Assembly: GCA_907164885.2 (NCBI GenBank)
Contig: OU015503.1
Span: 127,528,423 to 127,592,422, forward strand
Direction: 5' to 3'
Origin: Dolomedes plantarius
Lineage: Eukaryota > Arthropoda > Arachnida > Araneae > Dolomedidae
DNA length: 64,000 bases
The position numbers and the translations under genes were made by a program. The stretch's first letter is position 1, and each line of letters begins with the position of its first letter. This document shows positions 10,863 to 22,605 of this stretch, piece after piece. Under the pieces are notes generated by a model. The model searched no databases. It saw nothing but the letters and a program-made list of their open reading frames with translations, and was not told where the DNA came from.

Positions 10863-12268
10863 CTAATTACAGATGGCGTTGCCCGGGATTTTAAGAATGT
10901 TTGTTAACCAAAATCAATTTAAAAATTAACACAGTATAAATAACATAGAAAAAATTGACATTTTCTATGTTATTTATTCTGTGACATAACCCATGACACA
11001 GGCTTCGCCCTTCAAGCCGGTCTGTTTAGGGACCCGCTCCCTTCAGCAATCATTGTCAGAGAATGGAAACACTAAAAAACAACGAATGAAGGTATCTAAA
11101 TTTTGTGGCTACGTATCCCACGTCCTGCAAACAGTCGCAGCCAAAAGAAAAATTCACCCCCCCCTCCTCCTCGGCGAGAAATTTCGTTCCGTCCACCCCT
11201 CCACGTATGGGCGAAAAATTGTTTCTTCGAGACTTTCCCCCTCCCCGCGTATGGGTGAAGAAATGGTTCTTCTTCCAAACCGCATTTGAAGGATCACTAA
11301 GGAAATTTATGTTGACGTATCGTTCTTTAAAATTCAATTAAAAATCGAAATTTTAAGATAGATACTTGAAATGAGGTTTATATCAATGAGACAGCTTTCA
11401 TCTTCCAGATGATGTAAATATTTTCTTTGTAAGATTGAAACTCGAAGAGCAATGACCATAGATCCTCAAAATTGCGTAAATTTCTCGAAAAAGTTGGTTT
11501 AATATTTAGATGAAAATATTAGTCCGTTTAAAATATTTTTAAACAAATGAGGTATTGTTTGAAGGAGAAATGTCTGTAGTCTTAGATTGTAAAAAGATCA
11601 AAATTCTACGATCATCTTTTGCCGAGATATTGTAATCTGAATTTAAAAAACATAAAATATCCCACAAAACATAATTGAACGACTGAATCGTTGTTTACAA
11701 TCCAAGGGGAGAATCTGGCGCTACCGCGTTTGAAGAACTTCGTATAAAATTTGTATTGAAGTATTTTTCTTTAAAATTCATTTAAAAATCGAAATTTTAA
11801 GATAGAGACTTGTAATGAGGTTTATATGAATGAGAAAGCTTTCATCTTCCAGATGATGTAAATATTTTCTTTGTAAGATTAAAACTCGAAGAGCATCGAC
11901 TATAGATCCTCAAAATTGAGTAAATTTCTCGAAAAAGTTGGTTTAATATTTAGATGAAAATATTAGTATGTTTTAAAAAATTTTTAACAAATGAGGTCTT
12001 GTTTGAAGGAGAAATGTCTGTAGTCTTAGATTGTAAAAAGATCAAAATTCTACGATCAATTTTTGACGAGATATCGTAATCTGAAGTTAAAAAAACATAA
12101 AATATCCCACAAAAAAACAAAATAAAAAATTTTCTAGAATAAAATTTAAAATTCGGGCTTCGAGGTGCACCTTCCCATAGTCTGTGCACTACCCGTGTGC
12201 AAAATTTCATGGCTGTAAGTTTCACAGATTCGCCTGGGGGCCGCAAACATTCTCTTTTATTAATAAGA
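10863..12268 (-). mobile_element. Helitron, family B copy 2
   Basis: The minus-strand 5' end lies at 12268. The same two internal repeats occur at 11344 and 11788 (period 444 bp). The 3' region at 10863-10900 has CCCGGGCAACGCC and a degraded TTAG end in place of CTAG. The unique stretch 10985-11290 between the ends has small ORFs on both strands that look non-functional. Confidence 0.55.
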
Positions 12269-12774
12269 TGTATATAAATAATCCAATAAATAACACGAGT
12301 CGAGAAAGTAAAGAACAATTTTATTTTTTATAAATAACGTAGACAAAATTAAAATGGCACAATGGACTCGACAGATATAACAAAACTATAAATAAATATA
12401 AATTAAATACTACTCATGATATGTCTCGCTTTCATTCCTAAAATCAATATACATTTAGCAAACGATTCGAAACTTTATTTTCTTTACTGGGACACAATGG
12501 AGAATGCAAGGGATACACAAAATAAAGCAATTGAACACAGACAGTAGATGTTTGCAGAGCGAGAAATAAACATATATTAAGGACAAATTTTGTTTTGCCG
12601 GTGCGAGGGTCACACTGAAATTTTTGACACAGGTTCCAGACGACATGCGTCGTGGATTTAAATGCGCATGTCCGCAGACGATTATGTGCGGCAACAGTTG
12701 CAATTGAGCTATGGTAGAATACATTTTGAAGGAAGAGAAAATGGAGTGGACGCATTATTGAGCTATGATTTTAG
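12269..12774. other. Unassigned stretch, no gene seen
   Basis: It contains overlapping short ORFs on the minus strand (12444-12755) with no recognisable product. CACAG at 12630 is followed by about 80 open bases on the plus strand, possibly an upstream exon of the candidate at 12775. Confidence 0.3.
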
Positions 12775-12913
12775 CAATCAAGAAGGATGCCTTCGACGTG
12801 TCTGCATGGAAATGTATTCAGATGGTTGACAGAATCGAAATTCTCTCCCAGATGAAACCTTCTATTCCAAGAAATGAATCTTTGGAAAATTCACCCACGA
12901 AACTCGGAGGGAA
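12775..12913 (+). CDS. Possible isolated exon of an unidentified host gene
   Basis: The stretch is preceded by a TGATTTTAG acceptor-like site and followed by GTAAGTTG, a near-consensus donor. The frame between them is open for 46 codons and looks protein-like: mixed charged and hydrophobic residues including KKDAFDVSAWKCIQMVDR. No stop occurs before the donor. It is phase 1 at both ends (139 bp). I do not recognise the family and found no convincing partner exons. It could be a chance ORF. Confidence 0.35.
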
Positions 12914-13394
12914 GTAAGTTGTGCTCAAAATTTTCAGTGTGATACCAAGAAGATATGTTGGCACCATTCAGGTGGGCCCTCCCCCCACTTCCCGGCGTAG
13001 ACACAAGTCACGATTCTATGCGTACCAAAGCCCTGTGAATGATGGACAAACAAAATCCATAATATTTAAATGAACATCATACAGACATTACAGAAGGACG
13101 TTATGGAAACGATTCTGTAATTTATTTTTGGCAGATAAAAATTTGGCAAATTCAGAATAATCGTCTGCTACTGTTTTGTTTTGATTGGAATGTAAAATAA
13201 AAGATTTATTTTGAAAATGGTCCCTAAAATTGATAGATGGCTCAAAGGTTACGTAACTGCGTTTTCCGAGCAGAAATATTCGTATCATCAAATTATAAAG
13301 CGGTGTAAAAATCGCGGTTATGGCATTTCATAAAAAAGTTATCTACAATATATTAAATTTGAAACGAAAAAACGTCTAACAAAGTAAAAATGAA
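12914..13394. other. Unassigned stretch, no gene seen
   Basis: Nothing was recognised apart from a C-rich run near 12985. Confidence 0.4.
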
Positions 13395-14260
13395 AACATG
13401 AATCCTAAGATTGTTCGAACGCAGGTAAATATCAAGAAAGTGAATCCTAAAAGAAAATTCGCCGACTCAAAGATCCGTTAAATCGAAATTAGGAATGTCT
13501 TCTGGCACTGTCAGTAAAAGCATTTATAAAGATTTGAAGTTAAAAAAGATGTTTAAACCTAAAGTTCATCTGCTTTTACCAAAGCATATTGCTGAAAGAA
13601 ACACGAATTGTAGAAAATTATATGAAAAACATCTAGCTGCTGAAAAATGGAAATTTGTGGCAACACTCGATGAGGCATGGGTGTATTCAAGTGACTGTAA
13701 TAAAAAAAGATGAATTTTCTATTGCTAACTGACGGGAATGAATGTACGAAATAGCTTCGTCAGTGTACAGAAAAGTTCCTAAAGGAACTTTCCTGTACAC
13801 TGGATCAATCCAGTGATGGTTGCGTGGTTGGATAATCATGCAACCATTATAGTTGCATGATTTTGTTACAACGGAAATTAAAAACCAAAAAAGTCTCAAG
13901 TGAAGCCAAAATTAATTCACTCTACGATCAGCAGAATATTTTAGAATAAATTTTTGAAGAAGAAATTCCAGCCTTATATGGAAAGGCTTCTTATGGACTA
14001 AGCCTCTAGTCACATGTCTAAATCAACTGGAAGAATCGGAAACAGGAATAAAGTGTAGCCGACTTAATGAAATACCTGTAAAACCACCTGACGCTTCTCC
14101 CAATGGGCTTTTTCGCTTTCGGTTTATTAAGGCAAACGGCATCCAATGATTCTGAACGGTCCAGAGAGGAACATGACGGTAATAAGAAAAAGTTTACTTT
14201 CATGGAAAATTGGACCTAGACCTATTGTCAAGAACCATGGCTATCAGATAGAAGCAAATC
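13395..14260 (+). pseudogene. Mariner/Tc1-superfamily transposase, decayed
   Basis: The part from 13495 to 13713 keeps a 72-codon frame with GTVSKSIYKDLKLKK (DNA-binding helix) and TLDEAWVY, carrying the first catalytic Asp. A PKIVRT-type stretch precedes it in a broken frame. After it, scattered pieces in other frames (a FEEEIPALYGK-like segment near 13955, and SLLSWKIGPRPIV near 14185) match the C-terminal half. Stops and indels are many. Around 13760-13862 the expected coding text is replaced by a cluster of palindromes. Confidence 0.65.
13761..13862. repeat. Cluster of three inverted repeats
   Basis: 13761-13802 forms a hairpin with about 20-bp arms and one mismatch. 13798-13815 is a perfect 18-bp palindrome, CACTGGATCAATCCAGTG. 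13834-13862 has 11-bp perfect arms (AATCATGCAAC). They lie head to tail inside the transposase pseudogene. Confidence 0.85.
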
Positions 14261-14567
14261 GCTGGCAAAAAAATATGGCATTTATGCATATAACTTAACT
14301 ATCAAAATCGTTTCCATAAAGTGCGAACGACCTTCTGTAGACATGTATCACGTCTGTCAACACTTACTTGAGCCTATTTACATTCAAGACACGTGTCAAC
14401 GAACTTATAAATACAACTATACCCAAGTTTTAGGAAGAGAAAGATGCTATGGCACACGGGATCCATAGAACACTGAAACTTGGCAAATGGGAGGAAAATA
14501 TACAAATACATTCAAAAAAGAAAAACAAATTAATGACTTTAAGGTTTTCGTTAATTCGTATTCTTAT
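14261..14567. other. Unassigned stretch, no gene seen
   Basis: Nothing recognisable. It leads into the microsatellite. Confidence 0.4.
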
Positions 14568-14709
<142 letters not shown>

Positions 14710-15174
14710 GGTCTTAGGGGGGGGGGGAAGGTTAAGATCATCCAAAGAGGAGGCACAGACTTAAAAAGGTTGAAGCAGTATAAGGATTTTTGACAGAAGG
14801 CATGTTATTTTTATAATTTGGAACAACATTTTGAAGCTTTGTACAACATTTTGAAGTAAAAATAAAATCTCTTTGTTGTTAAACAGAAAAGGAAAAAATA
14901 AAGAGTTTTTGAGGACCAAAGAACCCTGTTTTCGTGATATTCTTATAGACTAGAGCACAGAATAAACTTTTGGTAAACAATAATTATACCTTTTTCTTCA
15001 ATATTTAATCGCAATTATTGAATTGGCGAGTTTTTTTTCAATCATATATACCTAATGTTTGGCATAAATCTTAGTTTCTCCACGTAACAAATAGGTTCAA
15101 ATATCGATATAAATAGGTTGGTTCAATGCTGCGACATGCTTACAAAAACCAGGAAATATTTTACAGAAAACACA
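14710..15174. other. Unassigned AT-rich stretch
   Basis: It holds a poly-G run near 14717 and an imperfect duplication containing ACAACATTTTGAAG near 14825 and 14845. No gene is seen. Confidence 0.4.
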
Positions 15175-16304
15175 GGGGGAGGGGGAATAAATAAAAGTCT
15201 TTTGTCTCGGATAGTTTAGGCCTGTGGTTCTCAACTTGGGAAATTCGGGAGGGGGAATAAATAAAAGTCTTTTGTCTCGGATAGTTTAGGACTGTGGTTC
15301 TCAACTTGGGAAATTCGGGAGGGGGAATAAATAAAAGTCTTTTGTCTCGGATAGTTTAGGCCTGTGGTTCTCAACTTGGGAAATTCGGGAGGGGGAATAA
15401 ATAAAAGTCTTTTGTCTCGGATAGTTTAGGACTGTGGTTCTCAACTTGGGAAATTCGGGAGGGGGAATAAATAAAAGTCTTTTGTCTCGGATAGTTTAGG
15501 ACTGTGGTTCTCAACTTCGGAAATTCGGGAGGGGGAATAAATAAAAGTCTTTTGTCTCGGATAGTTTAGGCCTGTGGTTCTCAACTTGGGAAATTCGGGA
15601 GGGGGAATAAATAAAAGTCTTTTGTCTCGGATAGTTTAGGCCTGTGGTTCTCAACTTGGGAAATTCGGGAGGGGGAATAAATAAAAGTCTTTTGTCTCGG
15701 ATAGTTTAGGCCTGTGGTTCTCAACTTGGGAAATTCGGGAGGGGGAATAAATAAAAGTCTTTTGTCTCGGATAGTTTAGGCCTGTGGTTCTCAACTTGGG
15801 AAATTCGGGAGGGGGAATAAATAAAAGTCTTTTGTCTCGGATAGTTTAGGCCTGTGGTTCTCAACTTGGGAAATTCGGGAGGGGGAATAAATAAAAGTCT
15901 TTTGTCTCGGATAGTTTAGGCCTGTGGTTCTCAACTTGGGAAATTCGGGAGGGGGAATAAATAAAAGTCTTTTGTCTCGGATAGTTTAGGCCTGTGGTTC
16001 TCAACTTGGGAAATTCGGGAGGGGGAATAAATAAAAGTCTTTTGTCTCGGATAGTTTAGGCCTGTGGTTCTCAACTTGGGAAATTCGGGAGGGGGAATAA
16101 ATAAAAGTCTTTTGTCTCGGATAGTTTAGGCCTGTGGTTCTCAACTTGGGAAATTCGGGAGGGGGAATAAATAAAAGTCTTTTGTCTCGGATAGTTTAGG
16201 ACTGTGGTTCTCAACTTGGGAAATTCGGGAGGGGGAATAAATAAAACTCTTTTATCTCGGATAGTTTAGGCCTGTGGTTATCAACTTGGGAAATTCAGGA
16301 GGGG
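15175..16304. repeat. 70-bp minisatellite, 16 copies
   Basis: TTTGTCTCGG recurs exactly every 70 bp from 15201 to 16181, with one variant copy (TTTATCTCGG) at 16251. Units are nearly identical. A single C/A difference before TGTGGTTC marks unit subtypes; the A form is in copies 2, 4, 5 and 15. Each unit contains GTTTAGGC followed by CTGTGGTTCTCAACTTGGG, the 8-bp target site and left terminus of the hAT element ending at 17437. High homogeneity suggests recent amplification or gene conversion. Confidence 0.95.
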
Positions 16305-16374
16305 GGGAGCAGAGGGGTAGCAAAAATAGGTGAAGAAGGTATATTACTAGGATTACTTATGTTTTATATATTTA

Positions 16375-17194
16375 TCTCTATATATAAAACAGTTCCATAA
16401 CTGACTAACTGACTGACTGACAGATAACGCACAGACCAAAATGCTGGACCTAAAGGGTCGAAATGTTGCATGGCGATTCTTCTTATAGTGTAGGGGAGCA
16501 CTCACAAAGATTTTTGAAAAAATTCTTCTTAGATTTTTCAAATTAAATTTTTAAGCTGTTTTCGTAACATTCTTTAATGTTTTCATTTAAAATAATAATC
16601 TGAGGGTTTTAAAATTTATATTGCAAGAAAGATCCTAAAAATTCCTTTAAAATGGAATCTTTTTCGAATCTTTACCTCCATTTTCTGATTTTTTGTGAAT
16701 TTTTAAAGATTCATTTTTTAGAATTTAATGTATTGAATGCCGATTATGTAGTTTCTTTTCTTTTTGTGATACTTTAAATTAATTTTGCATCATGTGCATA
16801 ACAACGAAATAAACTGACAAAATACTTTTTTTCTTTCTAATGCGGCAGACGATTGGACATTGTCCAAAAAATATTAAAATACAGTAAAAGAAATGTTCGT
16901 GAAACTGTACTATATTAACTGTACTATAATCTTCAATATGTTCTATTAGATTTAATTTCAATATTTTTTTCTACATTATTTTGTCTATAAAAATATCCGT
17001 TATGATTTTTTATAAATATATAGATTTTTTTTTTTGGCATCAATTGCATACATTGACCACTGTATTTATTATATTTTTTTTATTTTTTTTTTAAATTTTT
17101 TTTTTTTTTTGGGGGGGGGGGGCATTAACTGCATACATTGACTGTTGCATTTAATTTGAATGCACTCCGTAACGAAGCACGGGTATTCAGTTAG
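16375..17194 (+). mobile_element. Non-autonomous Helitron, family A copy 2
   Basis: It starts TCTCTATATATAAAACAG after a host A and ends AGCACGGGTATTCAGTTAG before T (terminal CTAG mutated to TTAG). The body aligns with copy 1. Poly-T and poly-G runs lie near 17085-17123. Confidence 0.7.
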
Positions 17195-17206
17195 TATATA
17201 TATATA

Positions 17207-17246
17207 CAGCAAAACTTCTCTAGAGTGGACAGTGTTTTACTTACTT

Positions 17247-17288
<42 letters not shown>

Positions 17289-17367
17289 ACTTCTCTACAG
17301 TGTCCAGTGATAGCTCCAAAAAAAAAGAGGCCGTTTTGAGGGGTGGCTGGCTAGATAAATTTCCCTG
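17207..17367. mobile_element. Small pogo/Tc1-type MITE
   Basis: The ends CAGCAAAACTTCTCTAG and (reverse) CAGGGAAATTTATCTAG are flanked by TA on both sides. A (TA)n run sits between two copies of an AACTTCTCTA motif. Confidence 0.5.
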
Positions 17368-17676
17368 TATGTATATATATATGTGAGTGTGTGTCTCCAG
17401 GGGAGGGGGGTGTCCAAAGGGGAGGTGAGAACGACTGGTTTAGGCCCAGTTAAATACCAGTTCTGTCGGGGATTTCACGTAATATAACACAGTAAAATAT
17501 CAATACATAATTCATTCTCGAGTGAAAGCTTTTTTGATTTCTTTGTTACTAAAACTAAAGAATTGAGAATACGAAATATTTCTTCAAGTACAACATTGAG
17601 CTACTTTATTAAATGAGTCATGTTTTCAATCTAAAATTATAAGTGGCACATCAGCCATTTGATTTATAAACACATA

Positions 17677-18020
17677 CAGTGGTACCTCAGTTCTCTTAAG
17701 TATCAAACGAGTTTTTCCCATTAGGAGTCATTCACATTTTACTAGGCAATTTAGAAATGAAGGCTTGTTTTTAAACACAATTTAAAACATTAATTAAATA
17801 AAATAAAATTTGTACCGAAAGGAGTGGATGGCCCGGAATGACTCAGATTAAGAGAGTTTCACAACAAACTCATTCTGCCTACGTTTTGAAGTGAGACATT
17901 TCAGCCAAATAAAGCTTTGTCAGGGTGATCAAAATTGTATAATTCAACCCATTTTGGTCTTTCTTTTCCCCTGGAGATGTCAGAGGTACAGAGCAAACAT
18001 TGAGTACTGAGGTATGACTG
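17677..18020. mobile_element. Pogo-like MITE with TA duplication
   Basis: The left end CAGTGGTACCTCAG and the right end (reverse CAGTCATACCTCAG) form the TIR. TA flanks both sides. It is 344 bp with no ORF. Confidence 0.7.
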
Positions 18021-18340
18021 TATTTGATAAACAAAACAAAATTCTTATGTACAGTTAAAACTGCTTCATAAAAATTCTACACTTGTAACAATTACCATTT
18101 CAAAATACTTCACAACTTTATTTTTAAACCTGAAACATAAATAATTTAATACACCATAAAAACACATTAGAATCAACTTTACAATCAGAAATAACAGATG
18201 ATTCAATTCCAGTATTTTAGGTATTTTGATTACCATTGGATTGAAGCATCCACTTGCCATATTATCCTGACATTTCAGAAATGTCAAAACTAAATATGAA
18301 TAATTTTAGAATTCTAGAAATACAGAATGATGGTGTTTAA

Positions 18341-19257
18341 CCCTTAGACCGTTGAGTTATGTTTTTAGAAGCGCGTTCAAAAATGCCAGTTCTATACAGT
18401 TAAGTTATTTAAATCAAAATAAATAGTACAAAATAAGTGAAACATAAAATTTTTAAGAATACATACATATATTTTTATAATGTATAGATTTCTTATAGTG
18501 TGATATATTTTAAAGCAAGGTGATATGCATAAACCCACTCTACACTCTTTATACCATACTAGCATTATTGCCCAGCGTTGCCCGGGTAGATATATAGATA
18601 GAAAATTTTTCAAGCATTCCATCAAAAAAATACTGGGCTGCACCCCCAGACCAACTCTCAAATCACCCCTCAGAACAAACCTCTTTTCCCCCGCGTATCG
18701 AATTAGACTGGTTGTGGTGAAGGGGCTCTATCCACATTTACGAGGTGCACTTAGGGGCACAAAAATCATTAAAAAATTAATTTAAAAAAAACTAATTGAG
18801 CCCCAAATTTTGTTTTTCCTGATTTAAGTTTCTCGGGTCCTAAACATTAACTGTGCCGAATTTGGTCCCGGTGGGTGAAACAGTCTATGATTCTATAGCA
18901 GACAAACAAACAGACAAGCTCTTTTATATATATAGATATTCTATTTATCACTTAGTCCACTATTGTCATCGAATAAATCTGAATATCCCTCTTGGAATCA
19001 CTTGAAAATGTCAGTTCGAATAGAAAACCCAAAACTCCCGCCATTTTATACTGTATGTATTTTAAAAATAATCACCAAAAAATCTACTTCTTATCGGGAG
19101 AATTTGTATTCAAATGCCATTAAGTGCTGTCATCTATTTATGAATGAAAAAATCAATTTAGAACGTGTTTGTAACATGCCAAATGTTGAAATATCCAGAT
19201 AGACATGTCAACGCTGGGGGAAAGACTCTGATGAACATGTTCCTGACGGTCTAAGGG
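18341..19257 (-). mobile_element. Non-autonomous piggyBac element, copy 1
   Basis: The ends CCCTTAGACCG and CGGTCTAAGGG are exact inverted repeats, flanked by TTAA at 18337-18340 and 19258-19261, the piggyBac target. Read on the minus strand, an internal stretch near 19000-19060 resembles an acidic transposase N-terminus (MAGVLGF, then SSDS-type residues), quickly broken. A Helitron is nested inside. Confidence 0.8.
18559..18936 (-). mobile_element. Non-autonomous Helitron, family C
   Basis: On the minus strand it runs from TCTATATATATAAAAGAG to a CCCGGGCAACGCTGG tail and terminal CTAG, with A and T outside. It is 378 bp and inserted inside piggyBac copy 1, so it is younger than that copy. 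Confidence 0.75.
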
Positions 19258-19261
19258 TTAA

Positions 19262-19698
19262 GGTAAAATAACATCGACACAGAAGTTTCGTGACAACTTT
19301 AAAAATGTTTAGGTATAAATATGGAGATTCAGAAACAGTATATATATGAACATCTAGCAGGAAAAAAAACTCCCCTCGTAAATGCCATTTCTATTACATA
19401 CTAATAATTGATTTGTGAGCCGTATTATCTTTTAGGATTTAACATAGGTATTCTCTGTCCATTAGCATTGAATATGCTCAGGAGATAACTACACACTCTT
19501 ATCTTGTTCCTGCAAAACAATTAGAACACAAAATGAAGCAAACATTTCACCGCATAATGCATGCAACAAATAACAAATCTCTTTTGCCTACTTTCAGTAA
19601 CTCTTATTACAAGATCAAGGTAAAATAATCTCCTTTGTCCAACTATATATGTGTGTACTTACATAAACATATGTATGTATACATGCATACATACAATA
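19262..19698. other. Unassigned stretch, no gene seen
   Basis: Only AT-rich sequence and an ATGTATGTATACATGCATAC-type run near 19670. Confidence 0.4.
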
Positions 19699-20240
19699 CA
19701 GTCGAACCCCGTTATAACAAACTTCAAGGGACCAAAGGTTTTGTTCGCTTTATCCGGTGGTTTGCTATATCGGAACCGCTAAGAAAAATGCTTATAACTC
19801 ATTAGTTGCAATATCATAAAATCTATTTAAAATGATCATTAATGAATTAAATTGACACAATACTAATTAAATTATGTACAATAAGAAAAAGGTGGCACCA
19901 AAATTTTTGTTTGACTATACTAATAAGGTCAGATAATGAATAATTCATTTGTACATAAAAACATAGTTTAGTTGGTCAGTTGGACACAACCCACTTTCTC
20001 TCAATAAAAAATCCCCGACAAAAAATTTCTTACAAGAATGTCAACAAAGAGATAAGCAAATTTCGACAAACTATTTTCAAAATAAATAACTTATTGACTT
20101 TGCATAATGACAGTAAAAATATGTCTCGATTACCCTCTGTACTTCTTCATATGTCTAAATATTAATGTGTACTTCCATTGGGTAAAAATTAACAAAAGAG
20201 CATGATTCAAACATCGAAAATTATAAACTTGATCTATTTA

Positions 20241-21102
20241 TCTATATACATAAAACAGTTCTGTAACTGACTGACAGACCAAACCGCTGGACCTAAAAGG
20301 CTGAAATTTTGCATGGCGATTCTTCTTACAGTGTAGGGGGTGCAGTAACAATGATTTTTGAAAAATACTTCTTACATTTTTTAAAATTAAATTTTTAAGC
20401 AGTTTTTGTAACATCTTTAAAGTTTGCATTTAAAATAGTAATCCGAGGGTTATAAAATTTATATCACGAAAAAGATCCTAAACATTCCTTTAAAATGAAA
20501 TCTTTTTTGAATATTTACCTCTATTTTCTAATTTTTGGTGAATTTAAAAATTTTTTTTTTAGAATTTAATTTATTAAATGTCTATCACGTGGTTTCTTTA
20601 CTTTTTGTGATACTTCAAATTAATTTTGTGCCATGTGCATAACAATGAAATAAATTGACAAAAAAAATTAAAATACAGTAAAAGATAAAATTTGACCAGT
20701 ATACTAATTGAGATGGAAGTTTTTTAAGAATTTCATTCAAATGAGTATGTTTTATGGATATTAAACATACAAATTAATCGCATACATTGACCGTTGTATT
20801 TCATTTGAATATTTTGTTCTACATTATTTTGTCTGGAATAATATCCGTTATAATTTTTTTATAGATATATATATACAGTGGAATCTCGATCTATCATTTT
20901 TCGAGGGACCGATTGAAATGAACGATAGATGCAGACACACAACAAAGTAATATGATCGTTGGGACTGGATAAAATGAACGGTACATACGGAATAACGATC
21001 GATCGAGATTCCACTGTATATATAAATTGGCATTAATTGCATACATTGACAGTTGTATTTAATTTGAATATACTTCGTAGTGAAGCACGGGTATTCAGCT
21101 AG
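20241..21102 (+). mobile_element. Non-autonomous Helitron, family A copy 3
   Basis: It starts TCTATATACATAAAACAG after A and ends GCACGGGTATTCAGCTAG before T. The body matches copies 1 and 2. A TA-flanked MITE is nested near its 3' end. Confidence 0.78.
20876..21016. mobile_element. Palindromic pogo-like MITE, copy 1
   Basis: 141 bp. The ends CAGTGGAATCTCGATC and GATCGAGATTCCACTG are exact inverted repeats flanked by TA. It is inserted in Helitron A copy 3. A related copy is at 27818-27960. Confidence 0.85.
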
Positions 21103-21294
21103 TATAAAACCAAAATTTGAAAAAAATTAATGAGGAGGTTGAACCTCAGATAATATCTGAAATAGGTGAGAGTACTACTCTCGTATCATCATTCGAGTTA
21201 AGCTTGATTGTTGTTCACTTTGGACAGCTCATGATTTAGAAAACTGCAGATAGATGGTTGTGAATAGCCTTTTTCTAATGGAGATTTTACTGTA

Positions 21295-21909
21295 ACACCT
21301 TATTTCACAATACCATATATTTTTTAACAAAGAAAAATTTAATTTAAAAATATATCATTATAGAAAATTTAAAGCATGTTTTCTGATAAAATAATTCTAT
21401 TTACTTCAGACTGTCTGCAACTCCTCCCATTCTTTTAATGTAGGATTATGTTCCTCAATAACGGTCCCTCGGAGAGAAGAAAAAAAAATTGCCCCGCATC
21501 GCGAGTTATAATTTTGGCATTGCGCCAAACCCATTAGTAGTAAACAGTTAAACAGAAAAGTACCAAAATGTGTGTTTTTTTTTTTTTAAAGAAAAGGTAA
21601 GCAAACGATAAGTAATCCTACGTTAATAATCCGCAGTAGTTTTGTTAGAAGAGACTAACTGAATAATTTTTTTTCTTTTACTACACAAGGACCCATCGCC
21701 CTGGGATTGACACTTGAACAAACATTCATGTCAATAGCAGAAATACACGAGAAACAGTACTGTACACTGAGCACAGTTCCTTTTAGCAGCCAAAGAAAAA
21801 CACGATGAAATAAAATACCATGACACCTTGCTTTAGGACTCAATATAATTCTGTAACAATGGCAAATATCTAAATATAAAACCTAACCTATTATTTGTAT
21901 TCAGAAGAT
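21295..21909. other. Unassigned stretch, no gene seen
   Basis: AT-rich, with short ORFs only (such as 21655-21843, minus) and no recognisable feature. Confidence 0.4.
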
Positions 21910-21917
21910 ATTTTGGG

Positions 21918-22393
21918 CAGGACTGCCCAGAGACTTTACGGGGCCTGGGGCAAACTTCTGTTGGGGGCCCCAAGAAAAATAAAAAATGGAAAGAGACGAA
22001 AACACACATTCAAATTAAGTTACTCGTACTTAAAATTTTATTACATGAATGATTAACATAATAATTATATTTCATTGCACATTCTCCAATAAATATGACA
22101 TCTTCCATCCCCAAAGCTTTTTTGCTATCTATTTTAATAGTTAGTACTGTCTTCACTTTATTAGAGAGAATATAATTTTATAGCAGTTAGGACTAAACAG
22201 ATGTATTTTTCATTAAAATTAAATCGCACATTTTTCAGAAGACTATTTTGAATTTTGAAGTACGGCACAAGTTTCAGAATTTTCTTTTGGATGAAATCTA
22301 TCAAATTATTTTTTTTAATTTTTGGGGGCCCCCTCCAGCAGTTTGGGGCCTGGGGCAAAGTGCCCCAGTTGCCCTCCTCTCTGGGCGGCTCTG
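21918..22393. mobile_element. Non-autonomous hAT element with 8-bp duplication
   Basis: The ends CAGGACTGCCCAGAG and (reverse) CAGAGCCGCCCAGAG are inverted. The same 8 bp, ATTTTGGG, lies on both sides (21910-21917 and 22394-22401). Inverted GGGGCCTGGGGCAAA blocks follow each end. There is no coding capacity. Confidence 0.85.
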
Positions 22394-22605
22394 ATTTTGG
22401 GGAACAGAAATATTTTCAAGTACTTCTTCCAGGAAAACATTTTTCTTGACCACATATTGCAAGAAGTGAAATAGATTTCCAATCCAATACATTCTTATCA
22501 CAGCAGAAGAATACAAGTTATTTATGTGCAACTAGCTGAAAACCCGTACTTTGCATTCAAATTAAATACAACGCTCAATGTATGCAATTAATGCCAAGCA
22601 ATATA

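Larger units (their letters stand above)
16272..17437. mobile_element. Non-autonomous hAT-like element containing other insertions
   Basis: The left end CTGTGGTTCTCA and the right end (reverse complement CAGTCGTTCTCACC) are inverted. They are flanked by the same 8 bp, GTTTAGGC, at 16264-16271 and 17438-17445. CAGTGGTTCTCA-type ends with 8-bp duplications are typical of hAT elements. Most of its length is a nested Helitron and a small pogo-type element. Confidence 0.7.
19699..21294 (+). mobile_element. Possible pogo/Tigger-like element split by a Helitron
   Basis: CAGTCGAACCCCGTTATAAC at 19699 follows a TA and has the look of a pogo terminus. A candidate partner end, ATTTTACTG before TA, lies at 21294, but the inverted match is weak. 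Open text near 21115-21230 (including NEEVEPQIISEIGES) recalls C-termini of such transposases. Bounds and identity are uncertain. Confidence 0.3.

Noticed and set aside
15175..16304. Regular repeat array that could be taken for a CRISPR locus
   Set aside because: The units are directly adjacent with no unique spacers, and the DNA is eukaryotic. It is a minisatellite.
18963..19202. 79-codon plus-strand ORF in piggyBac copy 1
   Set aside because: The recognisable transposase traces are on the other strand.
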